A stretch of 64,000 nt of DNA from Isoetes taiwanensis (Eukaryota; Streptophyta; Lycopodiopsida; Isoetales; Isoetaceae), in contig JAJEKV010000035.1 of assembly GCA_021234155.1 (NCBI GenBank), positions 2,790,001 to 2,854,000 on the forward strand, read 5' to 3'. Positions 9,662 through 21,300 of the stretch are shown in pieces. A program made the translations under genes and the position numbers. Each line of letters starts with the position of its first letter. The first letter of the stretch is position 1. Below the pieces are notes generated by a model. That model was not told where the DNA came from, did not search any database, and worked only from the letters and a program-made list of their open reading frames with translations.

Positions 9662-10886
9662 GGATGATTGCCTATCATTGCTAAAGTCTACAGCATCACA
9701 GACTTCTGGGTTCACCCCTGGAGATTTACGAGGACTCGCTGCAGATGCTGGTGCATTTGTAATAAGTAGAGACCTAATGATGAGAAGAGAAGCAATTAAA
9801 ATTGTTATTATTGAAACTGAAGAAGCACGATGTCATGGCAAGGCAGGAATGGCTAATGGAGTTATTGGGGAGGCAAAGACAGGAGTCTTAAAAGTAACAC
9901 CCGAGGGCATTAAGAAAGCCTTTGATTGTGCAGAGTTGGGGATGGCATCTGCTATAGGGACTCCAAAGGTGTCAAATGCCAAATGGAAGGAAGTAGGACT
10001 TGCTGCAAAAGGGAGCAAGAAAATGGAATCAAAGATGCTGGAAACAAGATGCCAGATGGTCACTTTCGAAGGATATGCTCAACAAGGAAATGGAAAAGAG
10101 GCAGTGTGCATTCGTGTATGTAATCTGACAAAAGCAAGCAACATGTATAGGGCTACAACCATACCAAGTTATTTTTGTGAGCAAGTTATTTTTGTGAGGT
10201 GTCTGATTGCATGCATCAAGGTAGCAGTGTATGAAGGTGGGATACATGTGCACTATGGCATCCTTAGAAGGGAATATGTTGTAGAGTACATTGATTTGAA
10301 TAGTCTTATGGTTGTGTATTTTCAATGTGGGAGCAGAGGAGGTGCTTATCAAAATGTCGACCAAATTCGTGCAAGGGATGCTGTCTGGAATATGAAGCTT
10401 GCAGGAACCACACAACATGAAGTTAGCAGAGATGTATCAGTCATATTCCAAATGCAACCTCAAACGTGTACTCAATCTGGAAATGGTATTGGAGGTCTTG
10501 GTCTCTACTGGCAAATGCAGCAGACAGGTGTAAAGCTAAGCCAAGGAACTTTTGTCATGCTCCTTAGTATGTGTTCCACCATAGCAGCTCTCAACCGAGG
10601 AAAATGGATTCATGCTAAGATGCACAAGGAGATATGTAAGAATGGGAGAACACAACTGCAGCAAAATTGTCTCTTCCTGCAGCATGTGGAGGCTTTAGCA
10701 GCATATGTGAATAATGCTTCAAATATGAGGAATGCTGCACCAATCGGGTTTTATGAGACACATGGTTTAGAAGGGTCTACACTCTACATTTGTTGTGTCT
10801 TCAAAGATGATGCCATGCATGCAGCAATAGGGAAGCAACAGCTAGAACAGGTGAACTTGGGAGCTTTCCTTATGAAGGGTCTATAA
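9582..10886 (+). CDS. Chimeric ORF: PEX6-like AAA-ATPase segment followed by degraded PPR repeats
   Basis: A 434-residue open frame inside the LTR element. Residues about 33-60 (LKSTASQTSGF, GDLRGLAADAGA) resemble the PEX6 peroxisomal AAA-ATPase around its first ATPase domain. Residues 104-140 (KVTPEGIKKAFD, SAIGTPKVSNAKWKEVG) match the linker that leads into its second ATPase domain, where IGTPKVPNVKW-type sequence is usual. Residues about 160-350 read as plant PPR protein: GYAQQGNGKEAV, HVHYGILRR, MVVYFQCGS, RARDAVWN, AGTTQHEVSRD, QMQQTGVKLSQGTF and ALNRGKWIHAKM. Key Walker motifs are absent, so no ATPase is expected. The segments run without introns, pointing to capture of spliced transcripts or exons by the retroelement. 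Loss of consensus residues suggests age. Transcription from the LTR is possible but unproven. Confidence 0.7.
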   Translation: MDGYTVSDCLKVVAEWRHNVSPKLWIEDDCLSLLKSTASQTSGFTPGDLRGLAADAGAFVISRDLMMRREAIKIVIIETEEARCHGKAGMANGVIGEAKTGVLKVTPEGIKKAFDCAELGMASAIGTPKVSNAKWKEVGLAAKGSKKMESKMLETRCQMVTFEGYAQQGNGKEAVCIRVCNLTKASNMYRATTIPSYFCEQVIFVRCLIACIKVAVYEGGIHVHYGILRREYVVEYIDLNSLMVVYFQCGSRGGAYQNVDQIRARDAVWNMKLAGTTQHEVSRDVSVIFQMQPQTCTQSGNGIGGLGLYWQMQQTGVKLSQGTFVMLLSMCSTIAALNRGKWIHAKMHKEICKNGRTQLQQNCLFLQHVEALAAYVNNASNMRNAAPIGFYETHGLEGSTLYICCVFKDDAMHAAIGKQQLEQVNLGAFLMKGL

Positions 10887-12464
10887 TCTGCTACTTATGA
10901 ATATGAACATAATTTTCTTAAATCCAATCTGGAGATTCTTGAATTGGGCATGGGTGAGACACTTTTGCCGTTCTAGACCAAGATTTCTTAACAGGTGGTG
11001 GTTGCACTATAGTTGCCGGCAATACAGATGCTAAGCATGCACAAAGTCAGGCAAAAGGATCACTAGCTACAATGCTTGGTGGTGATCCACAAGAGACAAT
11101 TCTAAGTGAAACTTATGTATGCAGCTTACAATTCTGTTCTTTGAGAACTTTTGCTTGCTGCGGCAGCACAATTGCACTAACAAGAATTGGTCAGATACCT
11201 CCACATAACAGATTTGACAGGGTAAAGTTTGATGTTAATGCATATGAAGCACAGATGGATGTCAGGTCTCACAATCAAGTTGTAGGAGTTGTATTTTCTA
11301 CATATATCCCATGGCACACTGGGAGCATGTCATTGAGAAGCATGAGCAAATTAAGCAAGAGAAATCATTATGGATACAAGATGGCTCTGAAGTTTTTCTC
11401 ATAGTGCACAAGCCAAGAGCAGGCTTGGCTACGGCTATGGTCAGGCAATACGAGAGTATGTTCAGGATGGATAGGACTATATTTGGATTCAAAAATTTGC
11501 CAGAGACTTCTAATGCATGTGGCGCTGATAAAGCAAACAATGGATCACCTAGGTGGGGACATCATAGTAATTGGGTCCGAACTCATAACGATTGCATGAA
11601 AGGACCCTGGGAACAGAACATAACATGTATTAACAGTCCAGAAGCAAGTAAGGAAGAGAAGACGTCATTATACTTCAAGATGCAAGGGGGATAATATAGC
11701 AACATGTCCAGGTACAGTAGTATTATGCATCATGAAGTAGAGAAGAAGAGGTACTTTGATGTCAGGCTTAAGATCGCAACAATATTATGTACTGAGACAA
11801 ACCAGCAAAGGATTGGTAGCTATGATATTCTTCTCCATAGCTCAAAATATCTTAACCAGCATTTTGTGCAGCCCATTGAAGCGATTTGGTTGCAACAGCT
11901 TAGCAATTCGCATGCGCATTGGAAAAGGGCACAGATTCACGTTTTAAAGCAAGTGGACAGTCATGCCAACAAGTGGGATTTTGTGTTAATCGTTCAACAA
12001 AGTGGACAGTTACTAGGAAACAGGAGTTTTGCAATCATCATATGGCAAAGGGAATTTTGCATTCTAAAGCAAAGCAGAGACAAGTGGGCAATTTTTCTTT
12101 ATTCTCTTATTGCCTCCTTAACAGGCTGAATCTGCATGACAGGCCGATACTGTCTCATAATGCAAGGGAGAATTCATTTTGGATGGGCATTTTTAGAGAC
12201 ATTATATCTCTGGCAGGGTCTTTGACAATGATGGCAGTTACTGGCAAGTGTGATTCATGTTATATTTTAGGGGAGCCTTTTGATACATTACTTGTTGGAA
12301 AGGCTAACAGTTAGCTAAGAGGGAGCATTAGCTGACAGCTAGCTAAGGGGGAGCATTACTTCATTGGAAAGTCTTTGACAGATTGGGAGTTTATTTTGAT
12401 GAGTATTAGTGTAGGACAGGATTGGTTTCTATAACTTCTAAATAGTCATCTTCTTGAGGGGGAG
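10887..12464 (+). other. Interior of the LTR element without recognised genes
   Basis: Several overlapping ORFs of 110-141 codons exist (11072-11404, 11311-11694, 11704-12129) but I recognise no domain. Fragments such as RTIFGFKNLPETS read like coding sequence and may be further captured host pieces. Near the 3' end a short direct repeat (AGCTAAG, then GGGAGCATTA) occurs twice at about 12314-12356, followed by the purine tract. Confidence 0.4.
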
Positions 12465-12912
12465 TGTTGGAATATAACAAGAAGATAACATTATTGTATT
12501 AGCTGTTGTGCTAGCCGTTATCACTAGGTTGCAGGTCAGCATCTACTAGTAAACGTGTGCCCGGCGTTGCCGGGCTAATGTCCTAGGCATGCGCTTTTTC
12601 TTGGCCTTTAACACCCTAGTAAATATGTGCCTCAAACGTCTATATGTGAAATTTTGACGTTATTTGCTTTTGTAAAAAATTTTGTTATTGAAATAGTATA
12701 ATATTTGAGTTCATAGATTTCATGGATAACATTATTGTATTAGCTGTTGTGCTAGCCGTTTTCACTAGGTTGCAGGTCAGCATCTATTAGTAGCAAGAAT
12801 TTACTAGTCATTATTAGTGGTTCCGAGATTTCAGGAACTGCTACATATGTACGAGATCCAGTTGTGAATCAATATACTGTTGTTCACGATTTCTTCACTT
12901 CGTTTTCCAATA
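12465..12912 (+). repeat. 3' LTR, split by a Helitron
   Basis: Starts TGTTGGAATATAAC after the purine tract and ends TTCCAATA, matching the 5' LTR. It is interrupted at 12545 by sequence with a Helitron 3' end. A 62-bp LTR segment is present on both sides of the insert (12484-12545 and 12725-12786, one mismatch noted). Confidence 0.9.
12546..12724 (-). mobile_element. Short non-autonomous Helitron, 3' end at 12546
   Basis: In minus-strand sense it ends with the hairpin GCCCGGC-AAC-GCCGGGC (12575-12559), nine bases, then CTAG followed by T: the standard Helitron 3' terminus (hairpin plus CTRR, inserted between A and T). The last 60 or so bases match the element ending at 23804, sharing TATAGACGTT and the hairpin. 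The 5' end is uncertain; a TC start near 12717 is possible. It has no coding capacity and no target duplication of the usual kind. Confidence 0.8.
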
Positions 12913-12917
12913 AGATA

Positions 12918-13340
12918 CCTTGCAGTCGTGCCTATCAGATATTTCATAGTTGAATATGCACATAAAAGGTAAGAGGGAAGAACTTTTGACCTATAAAGCA
13001 TAGAAATGTCTTCCAACTGCGGCACCACTTTCTATGCTCTATTGACACTCTGGTCAGTCCAAACTAAGATATCGCGATAACTAGTAAGCTGAGAAGCTTC
13101 AGTAGATGGATGTATAAAAGCATCTGCAAAGTTCAACCCCCAACTTTGATCCACAAAGCTCTGCCATTATTTCTGCTCTTCAAAGCTTCAATAGAAAAAT
13201 GTTGTTGCTCCCCAGGGTCACCATAGCCAAATCGGTTACCTGGCGAGCCATGCACATTGCGGATGGGGTAATTGTGAACTAAGAGTTTGGCATCCAGGGC
13301 CCCCATCCATCTCCTTCTACTAAGCTTCAACTTCCATTTC
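12918..13340 (-). other. Possible host exon sequence on the minus strand
   Basis: A 65-codon minus-strand frame at 13133-13330 reads RRRWMGALDAKLLVHNYP and GSPGNRFGYGDPGEQ, which looks like real protein, and a CTGCAG splice-acceptor-like motif precedes it near 13346. It may belong to the same broken minus-strand gene as 7626-8610, separated by the LTR element. I do not recognise the family. Downstream (12918-13130) further short coding-like stretches have stops. Confidence 0.3.
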
Positions 13341-15010
13341 GACCTGCAGATCTATTTCACAGATTGGAAGAGAGACAAATGAAAAATCCTAAAACTAAAG
13401 AGATCGACCTCTGCATGCACTTCTTTTAGAAAAATAAAGATAATAAAATATAAAAGGGGGGTAAACCATGGGAGACATAGTTGTTTACATTGAAATATAG
13501 GCGTTCTCTAAATGTACTAATTAATATACCTCGTGTAATACAACAACCAAATCATATGAAAACCATAGAGAAAAACGTATAAAATAACAGAAAAAAAACC
13601 CCATATTATTATGCTAGATATTCTCTCTTGTCAACTTTGCCAGTCGGACCGCTTTGGAATATTGCAGATTGATGTTCATCTATGTTTATCGGTATCTTGA
13701 ACCTTGAATGTGTATTGTGCCTTGATTGAGCGTTGGTCGGCATGTACAAGGGTTTTATGAGAGTGTGATGTTTCGCTCGGGCGTTGCTCGAGCTGTCCTC
13801 GGGCTAGAAGTATGAGGGTTTAGACAAGAAAATGTTATGTTGTTTTTCAATGTTCGTGCATATGGGGCTAAGTTGACTTCATTGCGCTGCAAGAATGTTT
13901 GAAAAGTAGGTAGTGCAAATCCTTGCTGGCAATCCTAACATGTAATACAACTTAGTGGTTCAACAAACACTAAATACCTAAATCTATAATATAATCCAAA
14001 AAGTAATTTGAGACATTGATTTCACAAATATCATTACCAGTTGAAGTATATGAGAAATGAATGTTCACTTAAACATCCTGATTAGCACAAACAAACATCT
14101 TAATGTAGAACCACCTCTTAAAAACCCCCTTCAACATTTGTGCAATTGCAAGTGTTGCGAAAGAAGGCCCAACTAGAAGTTTGACTCACTCAAAAATATG
14201 ATATCGATCATAAGAGCAAAACAATATTGTCCATATGTATTATTATGCCAAATATTGCTTTATACGAATAGATTGTTTTCTATAATTGAATCTCGTGTTT
14301 CGGTGGAAAGGTCACATAAATTAACGTTCTTCCATATTGTACCATGGCTATCTTGGCGCGCATAGACAACACCACCATTATTGAGAACAAAGTTTGAGAG
14401 CAGCATTCTGCAACCTCAAAAGAGGTCCTCCAACCGACGGCGGTTGAAAGGGTGTCTCTCTTTATCATGGAATACGGCGATTGCATTGGAGATCTACCTG
14501 TATTTGTGTATGCATCTTGGATTCCAGTTTAGGCCATGTATGCCAATTCTTAAATTGCTGGCATTGTTTTGAGTTTGAGGTTTTCTCTTATCTCACATTG
14601 TTTTCTCTTATTTAAAGGTTGGCAGCTAATGTGACAAAGTTCCATTCTTGCACTGCGACTCACATGAAACCAACAACATTCCGATACCAGAGAACTTCAA
14701 ATACTAGATCCGAGGAGAAAGGTTGAAGATTGTCCTATGCCGGACAAAAGGGCAAAGATAGAAGAGGTTAGAAAGGACATGAATGGCCAAGAAAGAGTAG
14801 CTCATGCAAGAAGAAGCCCCTCCTCCACATGAGATCAAAGAATAGAAGCCATGCATACTGCTGAGAGATGAGAAAGATAGGCTTTTCATTCATCTCAGCA
14901 GTTTTTTCTACAATGGTATAGGGTGGGTAGCTGCACATCGCAGGCTACCCAAAAAATGATAAACATAGGGAATATCCAGTTATAACACCTGGACCCCAAA
15001 TAAAATTGTG
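13341..15010. other. No gene recognised
   Basis: AT-rich sequence with only short chance ORFs on both strands. No domain, repeat array or RNA gene seen. Confidence 0.5.
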
Positions 15011-15019
15011 TGCTATAGA

Positions 15020-15410
15020 TGTTGGCTAGTGTACTTGCCGAGAGCTTATCGCCGGGATTAAAAAACCCCGCCCTTTCGGGTTTTCGAGGAAAAACCCTAG
15101 CGATAAAATCTCGGCAAGGGGCTTGGACAACGCCAGGCTGCTAAACGTTCCCACAAAAAGAAAAAACCCACGCTCCACAGAGAATACCGAAGTCGCGCAT
15201 CACCCCTGGACCTGCACATCACCAACAGAAAAACCAATAGAGAAGAAACCTCGAAAAGCGAGGGGTTGGTCACGCGTGCCACGCGACAAAAAACAGCATT
15301 TACACCTCGAAAAAGCGAGGGGCTGGTCACGCGTGCCACGCGACAATTATAACAAATAGGAACATATAAATAACAATTTTAAGGGGGGGAAGGGTGGGAG
15401 CCATGGATAC
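15020..15410 (-). mobile_element. LINE 3' UTR fragment
   Basis: The stretch GGATTAAAAAACCCCGCCC (about 15055) through CGAGGAAAAACCC resembles the 3' UTR of the LINEs at 47280-47330 (minus) and, reverse complemented, 21505-21545 (plus). It keeps the hairpin AAAACCC/GGGGTTTT with a different loop. No reverse-transcriptase sequence is left. Confidence 0.6.
15248..15345. repeat. 40-bp direct repeat
   Basis: CCTCGAAAAGCGAGGGG followed by TTGGTCACGCGTGCCACGCG occurs at about 15248-15288 and again, slightly changed, at about 15305-15345. Each copy holds two small inverted repeats (CCTCG/CGAGG and CGCGTGCCACGCG). Confidence 0.8.
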
Positions 15411-15496
15411 TGCTGAGAGATGAGAAAGCGCCGATGAAATGTCGATGAAGAACTCTGCAATAAGTAGCGATCCCCAACCTGATGAACGGCCTAAAA

Positions 15497-15541
15497 ATGC
15501 ATGCGATGCATGCATGCGACGCATGCAATGCATGCATGCTC
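15497..15541. repeat. GCATGC-rich palindromic run
   Basis: About 45 bases made of repeated ATGCATGC and GCATGC palindromes with small spacers. Simple-sequence-like and self-complementary; no function evident. Confidence 0.7.
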
Positions 15542-16499
15542 GTCTTGTGCAAGAATGTCGATTCGCTATGCGAATCGATGATAAAGTGATTTCTGACAAG
15601 GTGAGGGATGAATGACCTCATGGCATGAATATACGGCTGCTCCCTATGATGATCGGTAAATGAATGACCAAATGGCATTTCCCGCTTAGGGATTTATGGC
15701 TGCTCCCTGTGATGGTATCATGTCAAGATGCGGTGCCGATTTGATTAGGAAGTTGTTTAGGATTCGAGGTAAATAGAAAAAGGCAGGAAGCTTGCTGCTG
15801 CAACAAGCAAATAGCAGCAGCAAATGGGAGCAACAACAAGCAAACAATTGGTTGCGCTTCATCAGCATTTTGGCAAATGCAAAGTAAGCAGATTCTGAAG
15901 GTTCCAGAGCAAGCAAATTTACAGAGGTAGTTTGTGCATTTCATTTCTGGTTTTGGTTCTTGCATGAGGGTTTATGCTTTCTTATAGGATAATTTGTGCC
16001 AAAGTTCTCTTCATTTTTAAGTTCTCTTCTTTTATTTTCTGTTAATCTTTCTCTTTGCATATTCCAAGTGTAAATAAGACGTTCATTCCTCAAAGCATCC
16101 TCTCGAGCAAGGTAGATGAAAATATTCCAAGTTGTTTCCTTTTGATCATTTTGTTTGTCACACAATGTAGAATAGTTAAATGCATATCACAGAGCTCTTT
16201 CTGCTCCTAAAAACTAGAGTGGACATAGAGCTTATCAGTCCAGTTTATTGCATAGTATAAATGATTGCATGCTGACCATTAATCAACAAAAGCAAGGCAT
16301 TGATATTCCTAATAAGCAAGGCAGTGATATTCCTAATAATCTACTGGTATTTCTGCAGGGTTTTCACTTTTGGAATAGAAGCGTAGACCTATCAAAAATC
16401 ATTTAGAAGACGGTTTGTTTTGTACAGTGTTCTCTCTGTAATGCCTTCTGAAAGTAACCATGTCACGTTTCTTTTTCTAATATGAGCAAGCATAATTCA

Positions 16500-18078
16500 A
16501 ATATCACCATATTTACCATTCAAAATTCACGATTTTCAGGTATTCCTTTGAAGGTCGTCCTTGCGCGGTTCATTTGAGGTAAAAATTTTCATGATGGTGA
16601 AGCCCCAACACATCTTAGGCCTCTTTCTATGCGTGCCAATTCAACATAACTCAAAGGCATGTGGCAACACCAACTTCATCTGGCATCAGGTAACAGATAA
16701 ATGCTTCCCATTCTTTTTTATCTTCATGTCTTCTATTTTTTCATTTGATTTTTTTCATGTTTAGGTTTTAAGAAACGAAGCCACTTTGCATGATTTAATC
16801 TAGAAGAACCTTTTCTAAGCTTTTGTTCAATCCTCCAACAATTATTGTGCGATGCTTTCTCCCAACATCCCTATAGATTTTTTCTTCTTTAGAAGTTTAG
16901 GGAATAGTTAACCTTTTGTATTAGACTAACGTTTTTATTTCTGCTATGATCATAGTTTTTTGTTTTTTTCAAGATATATTTGGTCAAACAGGTTCGTGGA
17001 GTTTGCTTACAGTTAATGTGGTCATGTGAAACTAGATTTTCAGTACACAGCTCTTTGTTCTGGTATATATTTTCTTTATAAGTAGATAGAAGATGCATTT
17101 TTTATGTATTCTAAGTCTCTGAATCTCTTTATATTGACTGTAATTCCTTAATTTTCCCATAGTTACTGCTTTGTTTCCATATACTTACTTTTTTTTTTTT
17201 TTTTTTTTTTTTTACAGAGAATGCCTCTCTGTTCAAGGTAAGAGAATGCGCAGAAAAACCGGTCTTAAAAAAGGACAGGCACCTCAAACACTATCTTGAA
17301 GATCTGCTCGCATACAAGTCCAAAAGTGAAACAGATCATTTAGATCAGGAGTCAGGCCTACAGAATCATCTAGCGCTGATGATGGGTCTGATGGTAGCAA
17401 GCAGAATAAGAGTAAGAGTCAATGATTGAAACAAAGCAGTCAGTTATTTTCTGCAGGTATAATACCGTCTCAAAAGAGTAGATTTGCTTTCAAAAGGATT
17501 TTACTAACCCTAGCGACTTTGCAGATGAGTAGATAAGTAGAGTGGCCTGGCTACTCTTGCAACTTTTGCTGATTTATCTTTGAGTGGCCTGCTTCCTTCC
17601 CCAATGCTAGAATCATGTTAATTTCATTCTGCATGTTCATACTTCTGTATATGTTTTTTGTTCAGATAAATTGTTGGCATCTTTTGTGCTATATCTTTTT
17701 TGCAACTATGCAAAATAGAAGTTATCAGTTTTCTGTGCCTCATTGCACATAGAAAAGGGCAAATAATTATTATTATGGTTGAATTTCAGCCAAGGTTTTC
17801 GATGAGGAAGAGATGGAAAGACTGGAAGTTGAGGATGTGGCTACTGAAGTCATGCATTTGTGCCAAGAGAAGTTGTTGGAGTATCGAGCTATTAAACACA
17901 TATCAAGGAAGCTGGAGGTTGAAATTAAGGAGCAAAACATAAACCTGGAAGTCGTGCATCAGTCTCCTTCTGAACCAAGAAGCAAGAAAAAGAGAACAAG
18001 TGTGGACAAGGTTATACTTCACTTTTGCTTTATAAGCTTTTGGGTTGGCGAAATTATTGGTAGCTTGAGAAGTACTTG
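16500..18078 (+). pseudogene. Candidate host gene exons, unidentified nuclear-type protein
   Basis: Several plus-strand segments have exon character. About 16537-16577 ends before GTAAAA. A short exon follows a long T-run and TTACAG (17216) and ends CTGTTCAAG before GTAAGA. About 17250-17430 encodes DRHLKHYLEDLLAYKSKSE and a Ser/Lys-rich tail in shifted frame. About 17790-18009, after TTTCAG, encodes FDEEEMERLEVEDVATEV, VEIKEQNINLEV and a basic SKKKRTS end before a GTTATA donor. The protein would be coiled-coil prone and basic, consistent with a nuclear protein, but I do not recognise it. Frames do not all join cleanly, and a LINE lies immediately downstream. It could be an active gene with exons outside my recognition or a relic. 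Confidence 0.35.
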
Positions 18079-18319
18079 ACGAAAAAGGCTTGCAGCATGA
18101 CAACATGCTATATAAGCTCTAGAATGTGGTTTCTTTCTAACTGGTACAACGACAATGATGCATTGTAGTATATTTGGTCTTTTCTTGCCTCTCATTCTTT
18201 GGGATCCAAAAACGTTTCTCTGCACTCGCATAGCTCTCTAAGACAGTTAGAGCAGATTTTTATTCAAGGTTTTTTCATATCATTACCTTTTTTTTTTTTG
18301 AAATGTATTTGTTAGTCTA

Positions 18320-21300
18320 TATTGCGTGTTACTACCAGACAGCCTTGGCCCAATCGGTCTCCCTGTGCAAGGCAGACATGCACAACAGATACCTGTGGGT
18401 ACGAGTGCAGAACAGCGATGGCAGCCCTCTCTTTGTGGCGGCTTGCTACTTCCCACATGCTGAGAGCAACTTTTACCACACGCACTTGGATGTGGACAGG
18501 CAGGAGCCCTATGTCGATCTATATGATGACATACAGCAATACAGACAATTGGGCAAGGTCATGTTGCTTGGAGATTTCAATGCGCTGTCTGGCGAGGCAG
18601 ATCCCAAAATTCGCACCTCTAGGCGAGGATGTGTTGCAAATGGACCCCCTTGAGAGATGGTTTGGCCAAGGGCGTCGGATGACGGCCGGGTGACACCGGT
18701 ATGGCCGGTATTTCTTTGTTCTGGGGCGATATCTTTGACGATCATTTGCAATGGGGTCGCACGATTGGCCGATCCTCGGCCCGCTTCACTTGTAGGCGGG
18801 GAGAACGGGGGGCGGCACCGGTGTGGTGGATACGTGCTAGCGGGCGAGCAATGCCTACACTTGATCACTTTCGATTAATGGGGACGGTGGCGGGACGAGG
18901 AAGTAGACTCGACCATCAGCCCCTATTCTTGCATATAGATTGGCAGGCCAACCAGAGCACCCATTGCCCCAACACCCCATGTACCACGGTTTGCGTCACG
19001 GACTATGATCATGCGGCGGTCTATGCGAGGATGCTTGAGCATGAGCTGCCGGAGTGCCTTTGACTCCCCACACTTCAACAGAGGCGACCCGGTGAACCGG
19101 CTCCTTCCGAGGGTAGGGGCGGATGCTTTGGGAGAGGCCGCTCTCGACGATCACGTGGGGCGCAACCACCTTCCCCGCAATCATCGGTTCGATGGCGAAT
19201 GTCGGGGAGTTGAAACGATGGCTCCGCCAAGTCTTTGGATCCCACCATTCGCCCCTTGAGCCGTCCGTCAATACCGCTCCTTCCTCAAGAGCAAGAAAGC
19301 CGGTACCTTGGGAACTGAGCACCAAAGAAGATGTTTGGTCTACTAGACCGCCATCCTAGGGCCTTCTAGAGAAAGGTCTTGAGTAAGCCCGCGACGCCCA
19401 CGGGAAATATTACCCGGAACAATGGGTGAGATACTTGTAGCAGTTTGATGACCCAATGGGAAGCCAGGGCACCGGTACCTCCATGAGCAGGCCTAGCACT
19501 TGGTCATTCTTGAAGGGGATGTCATAATGGGCATGCAACGCCACAGCTAGCGGGGAAGGCGCCAGATTTGGATGGTATGCGGGCCGAGCTTCTCAAGTGG
19601 GCGGGCCCCCAATGGTGCGGTTCTCACATCACCCTTCAACGGGGCATTGCAAGAAGGCTTCCCCTGACCTTTGGACTACCGGTAGAGTTGTGCCCATATA
19701 CAAAGCGGGGACCCCCACATTGACCAACTATCGTACCATTATGGTCGGGATTTCTGTCTTTGCCAAGTTGCTTGCGGGATTCTTGAGCGGCCGGCCCGAC
19801 ACTTTGGGCGAGAGGATGGAGAAGTGCGGGCTCTCTCGCAGAGCAGGCTTCCGCCCCGGCATTCTACTATTGATCATATCTTCACTCTGCGAACACTCAT
19901 AGAGGATAGCGGAATCAACGCCGAGAATATGTACTTTGTTGCTTTGTGGATTTCGCGAAAGGCTTTTGACACGGTGCCTCGGGATAAGTTGTGGGGCCAG
20001 TTGAGAGCGACTAGGGACCCGTCGACTTCTGAGAATGCTATATACGAGACTATCTGAGGCTTGCTCGGCCGTCTCACACCTTGTCGGGGAGCCCGTTGTT
20101 AGTAGCATTGGGGTGCGCCCGGGGTTGCCCTCTATCCCCGGCAGCTCTTCGGCTTGTACATTGACCAGCTAGAAGAATGGCTAGGCTGAACTGGGAGGCG
20201 CTTCGATTGATGCATCACATAATCCGGCAACTCATATATGCCGATGATGTTGACCTGCTCGCATATACCCCGGAAGGACATGCAACGTCACGGATGCTTT
20301 GGACACTTTACGCCAATTTCGACATGAGAGTTAACTTGGCCAAGACAAAGGGTGCTGCTGGTCCCATCATCCCAAGCACACCACGCCTTCCCTCATTCAC
20401 TTACCGAGGCGGTAGTGGAGGTGGCTCGATCTTATAAGTATTTGGGCATTGAGTTTTCTACTACCATACACTTTGGGATGCATCCATCAGTTACGGGTCA
20501 CTGCAGTGGAAAGCCACGTATGCAATGCAAAACAACGATCACAAGGCGAGAGTTGTATGCATGGGGTCACCGGGCACACTTGTTGAGGGCCTTGGTTGAA
20601 CCGGTCCTCCTCTATGGGGCAGAAGTGTGGGGGCGGTGATATCCCTCACCACTTGGAGCGATCTAGAGCAGTACGAAGGCCTTCTTGGCCGGCACCTTTG
20701 GGAGTGAAATCCACGGTCCCATATCGAGATCTTGCTCGAGGAGACAGGCTTCCTTCCATTCTGAGAGAGGCTGCTTACTGGAGCGTCACCTTATTTATGT
20801 CCGAAGGTGGTGGCTATGGATGAAGCCCCCTGCCCAACCTTGCTTTGGCGGTGGCGATGGGCCCATGGCGACTCAAAGCTTCTTTGGAAAGACAAGCAAG
20901 CCCGGTGGTTTCGCTATGGAATGTGCGGGCACACAGAGATGTGGACCGGTGCATACACCGAAGGAACGCTGGCCGCCTTGAAGCAAGACTTGGATGCTTG
21001 CTTCATGGCCAAGCTTTGGGATGCAGAGGCCTGTCACATGTCAAGGTGGCAAATTATCGACAAAGCAGGTTAATCCCATGCTCACGAGGGGCCCACACCA
21101 CTACTGCGCACCCATCTACCCATGAAAAGCGCAGGGGTGATTGCTTCCATTCAGAGACAGTGCACACCACCTCCGCATTGAGGCGGGGAGATGGATTCGG
21201 GGGCAGCGTGAGGACAGAGTCCGTCGATCTTTGTCAGCGAGCCATTGAGGATGAAAGTCACGCCCTCGGGCCTGTCGTGATACCCGGCATATCGGGCTCC

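Larger units (their letters stand above)
8766..12912 (+). mobile_element. Complete non-autonomous LTR retrotransposon carrying host-gene fragments
   Basis: Both LTRs are present (8766-8972 and 12465-12912, the latter with an insertion), and the 5-bp target duplication AGATA lies at 8761-8765 and 12913-12917. The primer-binding site is at 8973-8984 and a purine tract (GAGGGGGAG) ends at 12464. The 3.5-kb interior has no protease, integrase or reverse transcriptase. Instead it carries tandem repeats and an ORF with PEX6-like and pentatricopeptide-repeat-like segments. Such an element depends on enzymes from another retrotransposon. The intact target duplication shows the whole unit moved as one. 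Confidence 0.9.

Noticed and set aside
17188-17216. Poly(T) run as an inserted retro-tail
   Set aside because: It runs straight into TTACAG before an exon-like segment, so a polypyrimidine tract of an intron is the simpler reading; not proven.
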